From assembly GCF_000143415.4 (NCBI RefSeq), contig NW_003314304.1, positions 72,905 through 136,904 of the forward strand: a stretch of DNA of 64,000 nt. The letters are read 5' to 3'. The translations under genes were made by a program, and so were the position numbers. The notes beneath the pieces are model-generated. The model was not told the DNA's origin. It did not search any database and saw only the letters and a program-made list of their open reading frames with translations. This document shows positions 60,401-64,000 of this stretch, one piece after another. This DNA is from Selaginella moellendorffii. Its lineage: Eukaryota > Streptophyta > Lycopodiopsida > Selaginellales > Selaginellaceae. Numbering within the stretch: the first letter of the stretch is position 1; every line of letters starts with the position of its first letter.

Positions 60401-61321
60401 AGACATGAGTTTGAGCCAGGTTTGTGCTCGTTTCCTTCTCACGCTTTTGCTTACTTCCATTCATGTAGATTAATGAGATACCTCCGGGAAGGCAGCCTGT
60501 AGACACTTATGTTCTTCCAGATGACGAAGGAGGACGCAGGAGAGCTTACGAGGTAATAGTAGGAGCACTGCGATGAATCTGTCTGACAAGTGTTTTGCAG
60601 CTGGTGAGGGCAGAGCTCGAGAATGGAGGCAGGGCCTTTTTCGTTTATCCTCTCATCAACGAATCAAGCTCTTTCGAGCACCAGCGAGCCGCCGTCACCG
60701 AGTTCGACAAGGTTGTGAAGGAATTCAAAGACTACAAGTGCGCGCTCGCGCACGGCCGGATGAAGCCAGACCTGCGCAACCAAGAACTCAAACGGTTTCG
60801 CGAGGGAGAATGCCAGATCCTGGTGGCGACCAAGGTGGTGGAGGTTGGCATCGACGTTCCAGAGGCGACCGTGATGCTGATAGAGTCGGCAGAGGGCTAC
60901 GGCCTGGCGCAGCTCCACCAGCTAAGAGGCCGGGTGGGACGAGGGACGAGGAAATCGTTTTGCATACTCCTTACGTGCTGCGATACGGCCGTGGAGCGAC
61001 TCAAGCTACTCGAGAGCACCACCGATGGGTTCCGGCTGGCGGAAGAGGACTTGAAGATGCGAGGGCCGGGTGATTTGCTCGGGAAGAGGCAGTCAGGAAC
61101 ACACTTGGAGTTCGTGCTGGCTCGCCTGGGCGAAGACAACGATATATTGCTGCAAGCCAGGGCCGCTGCCGAGGTATGTAGTTATGTGCTTTTGAGAGAC
61201 TCTCCATGCCTTTTTTGCTCGTGGTTGGCAGGAATTACTGGAAACTGATAAGAATCTGGAAAGGCATTCCAAGGTCAAGCATGAGATCAACATCAGGCAG
61301 CTGCCCAAGTCTTGGAGCTAG
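57402..61321 (+). CDS. RECG: Organelle-type RecG DNA helicase
   Basis: RecG is a superfamily 2 helicase that reverses stalled forks. Plant homologues act in mitochondria and plastids, keeping repeats from recombining. The N-terminus (from 57,402 or the in-frame ATG at 57,411) is rich in Arg, Ser and Cys and poor in acids, as a transit peptide. A long variable part follows. The wedge region is ARSLLNHFPRAHVSF...IKRFFQGPRF. Then come AASEIMWDL, Walker A GDVGCGKTIVAF, Walker B DEQHRFGVGQR, motif III MSATPIPRSLAL, HQLRGRVGRGTRKSFC (motif VI) and the C-terminal MRGPGDLLGKRQSGTHLEF. About 16 exons are separated by introns of 45-75 bp. The stop is at 61,319-61,321. A 24-codon upstream frame (57,383) overlaps the start. 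Confidence 0.93.
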
Positions 61322-61950
61322 AAAAACGAATCGATTTATATATATAGAAAACACTTTTTTTCCCATAAAGATTAAGTTCCATTGTTTGGGTTCGCGCTCG
61401 CCTTTCCACGTATGAGGACCCTGCAACATTATTTTCTGATGTTCTACGGTTTTATGTTTCTTGATAATGAGGATATAAAAGAGAAGATGGTAGCTTGGTT
61501 TGGTTGGCTAGACCACTTCATCGAGGAATTCTTTGTCAAGGCATCCTTTATTCTGCTTCACTTCACTTCCTTATATACGGTGATCGACCGTTTTTTACAT
61601 GCTAGTGCTTGCTCCAATGGTCGTGACCCTAATACTGATGTGGCGGCAAATGGAATATTCCCTCGGTTCTACACTTGTCCGAACGTAACTTAACGCAACA
61701 TCAGCTAGGATCGAAGCACTCGTCTGGACTTGCTCACATAAATCACTCTGCATTAACTTCCTAAGATTGGAAGATTGAACCTTCTTGTTTTGATCTGATA
61801 AAATTCCTTAGCAGAGAATACCATTAATGTTTTGAGCCGCTCGCCAATCGCCCACGTCCTCCCTGAAATGCTGCACAAAAAATCTCGTGTTGATCAAAGG
61901 GAATAACCCAACGTTAACATCGCTCTCGTTCTCCTAATTTGTGTAAGGGG
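61322..61950. other. Intergenic region, no gene seen
   Basis: It runs from the RecG stop to the MORC-like start. One 103-codon frame (61,382-61,693) has no family feature and ordinary composition. Confidence 0.6.
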
Positions 61951-63531
61951 ATGGCGGAGGAGGATGAGCGCAATGCGGGTGGCGCCGGTGCCAGCCGGAT
62001 GGTAGCTAGCACAACCGAACGAAGAGGAGCTGGCGGGAGAGGAGGCCCAGGCGATCAGCACAGGAGGCCAAAGATCGAGCTGATGCCTCCCGATTTCCTC
62101 GATTTTTTTCCCATCAGGAACGAGGCGCTGGAGATTACGACGGTTTCAGCGTGCAAACGTTTCTTCACTCCAATGCAACAAGCCACAAATGCGCTTTGGA
62201 CGGTACTTCACAAAAACCTATTGTAAGCCTGTTTTATGTTACATCTCTTATAGCTTCCTCTGTGACACAATGCAACAAGATGTCATAATTCCTACAGTAC
62301 ACAACAGAGAAAATTCCATATATTCTATGTATTGTAAATTCACTTTGTTCCTAATTTCTGCTAGATTATGAAGAGCATGGCGGTGAGTTGAGAGAGGTCC
62401 AAAGAGGTACACATCAGGATTGGAAATGTCGCACGAACACAATCACGAAATGGAGTCCTTATCAATCTGAAGAATCCATTCGCACTCCAGACTAGCAATC
62501 TTAAGTTATGTGTCTCCAGACTAGCAATCTTAAGTTATGTGTCTATATGATTCCAGTTCAAGAAAATCAAAGACCAAGGCACTAGAATGATCATCTACAA
62601 TCTCTGGGAGGATGAGCAGCAGCGGCTAGAGTTGGACTTTGAATCAGATCCTCTCAAGTATGCTTTGAATTTTTTGCAATGGTTTACTTTGCTGACTCCC
62701 TTCAAGGATATTCAAATTAGGGGTGGCGGAGAACGTGCTTATATGGCGGAAAAATATCTCAGTGCAAAACATGTCTTTCTGTACCAATATTCTCTACTGC
62801 CAAATAATTTCAAGATCACCCTTTGGAACCAAGAGATTTTACACCATAATACTTTGAGTGATGTAACACATATTGAAGAGGTGGTTTACAAGCCAAAGGA
62901 TGGACAATATGTAAGTGTTTCATCTTTTTTTTTTGTTCTTTGAAAATTTATGTCTTTTTTGGGTGTAGATGTCTGCAATAGTACACCTTGGGTTTTTGAA
63001 GGATGCTAGCCAGCACATAAATGTGCAAGGATTCAATGTCTATCACAGAAATCGGCTTATAAAGGTAGTCAATGGTTCTAAACATTCTTTTTCTCATTTA
63101 ATCTGTAACAGAGTTTCTGGAGAATATGGAATTCATCAGGCAGCCAAGGACGAGGTGTCATTGGCAAGTTTTGCTATTGTCATTTTAGTCTTAGTCTTTC
63201 TTACATTCTTTTGCTGGTCTAGGAGTTTTGGAAGCAAAATTTTGTAGAACCTGCTCATGATAAACAAGGATTTGAATGGACACCTGTCCTTCAACGACTA
63301 GAGCATCGTCTACAACAAATGCAAAGAAAGTTTTGGTTAGTGTTCTCCTTTTCTGCATATTTACTATTGTAATGGTTTTCTGCAAAGGATAATAACTGTC
63401 AAAAAGTGGGATATCAGGGACCACTTGCTACGGCTGCCTCTGCTACTAGGAAAAGGAAGACGATGCATGAAGTACAGCAACCTCAGAATGCAGAGCGAGG
63501 TGATGGCCTGCAAGGTCATCCACTCACCTAG
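61951..63531 (+). pseudogene. MORC-family homologue lacking most of the GHKL ATPase core
   Basis: MORC proteins are GHKL ATPases that compact chromatin and silence transposons. Here one exon gives the entry motif FLHSNATSHK (about 62,164-62,195). Immediately after, the reading jumps to the region of SYSFL...DVIIPT (about 62,235-62,300), then DYEEHGGELREV...ITKWSPYQSEE (62,367-62,475), GTRMIIYNLWEDEQ, DIQIRGG, FLKDASQHINVQGFNVYHRNRLIK, SFWRIWNSSGSQGRGVIG, VLEANFVEPAHDKQGFEW and NCQKVGYQGP. The roughly 100 residues with the Mg/ATP motifs (N box, DDGxGM, G-rich lid) are absent, and the junction changes frame. The exons otherwise splice with short introns. It is probably a pseudogene, although the C-terminal half is well kept. 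The stop is at 63,529-63,531. Confidence 0.7.
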
Positions 63532-64000
63532 GATGACACTTGGGTGCTGGAGGAGAAGAGGGGAGAAATTCAGTGACAATGGAAGGATGCTAAAACGTTC
63601 TTCTTTTGTTTGAATAAAAACCTCATGCACTCTAGATGAGCCAAAGATTTGCATTGTGGCACATCTCATTCCACCCTGAGATGGTACTGTCAAATGCTAA
63701 TGTGTGAGTAGATGAGAAGGTGGCAGGAAGACATACTCAGTCTCAGTGGTTGCCATATAGGATTCATGTTAAAGAAGAGACACCAATTCCATATTAGAAT
63801 GATGTTTTTCATTCCAGAGAACTATCAAGACTCCAAAAGTCAAGGATCATAAGCTGAGGGACTTAGAGCAAGAGACAGTTATAGTTACCTGGAGAGGCTG
63901 GAGGAAGCCGGAAGTGCACAGCTAGAAGGGGTTACTCAAGCCTAGAAGCTGGTACTAGCATATTCCAAGCTTTTTCAACGAGCAACTTCCATCCTTGAAC
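63532..64000 (+). other. Downstream of the MORC-like gene, possible coiled-coil remnant
   Basis: It contains words such as LRDLEQE and EEAGSAQLEGVTQA in different frames, which could be the remnant of the MORC C-terminal coiled coil. Stops and frame changes interrupt it and the window ends. No gene is called. Confidence 0.35.

Noticed and set aside
61382-61693. 103-codon frame downstream of RecG
   Set aside because: No recognisable feature, no splice context, and ordinary intergenic composition.

Overview
This is eukaryotic, plant nuclear DNA. The very short introns (about 45-60 bp), plant gene families (XTH, NFD4-like carriers, OEP64/Toc64, MORC), LTR retrotransposons primed by plant initiator tRNA-Met, and the draft-like quality (an N gap and a garbled homopolymer stretch) suggest a lycophyte such as Selaginella moellendorffii. 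That organism call is an inference; no marker gene was compared.

Positions 1-34,740 are a stack of LTR retrotransposons with no host gene. Two non-coding LTR families dominate. Family F1 has LTRs of about 1.75-1.8 kb, TGTGAG...CTTACA, filled with stop-poor short tandem repeats. Family F2 has LTRs of about 1.15 kb, TGTCGCG...GCTACA. In both, the LTR is followed by TGGTATCAGAGC/G, a tRNA-iMet primer-binding site, and neither has a recognisable gag-pol. The nesting reads as follows. Old Ty3/Gypsy relics (2087-5061 and 34,317-34,740) were entered by a reverse F1 element (5062-34,316). Its 3' LTR was split by a complete F1 element (5373-13,000, duplication TATCC). Its interior holds a truncated chromodomain Ty3 element (14,365-18,507) and a complete F2 element (19,557-29,262, AATGC). 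The 3' LTR of that F2 element holds a solo F1 LTR (27,260-29,020, GAGAG), and the 5' LTR of the old element holds another (32,471-34,287, CTTTG). A second F2 element runs off the left edge (1-2086).

Positions 34,740-36,400 are AT-rich, with a microsatellite and a MITE-like palindrome, followed by an orphan secreted-protein ORF (36,407-36,850, minus).

From 37 kb to the end is a gene-dense arm: XTH (-), a duplicated XTH/carrier intergenic block with two pseudogene stubs, NFD4-like carrier 1 (+), RFT1 (+), NFD4-like carrier 2 (+), a 1.5-kb spacer, YAK1/DYRK kinase (-) with a duplicated 3' end, OEP64/Toc64 (-), a universal stress protein (-), a possible small gene, organelle-type RecG helicase (+), and a MORC homologue lacking most of its ATPase core (+). 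They work in unrelated processes: wall remodelling, transport, ER N-glycosylation, signalling, plastid import, stress response, organelle DNA repair and silencing. I see no operon-like functional cluster.
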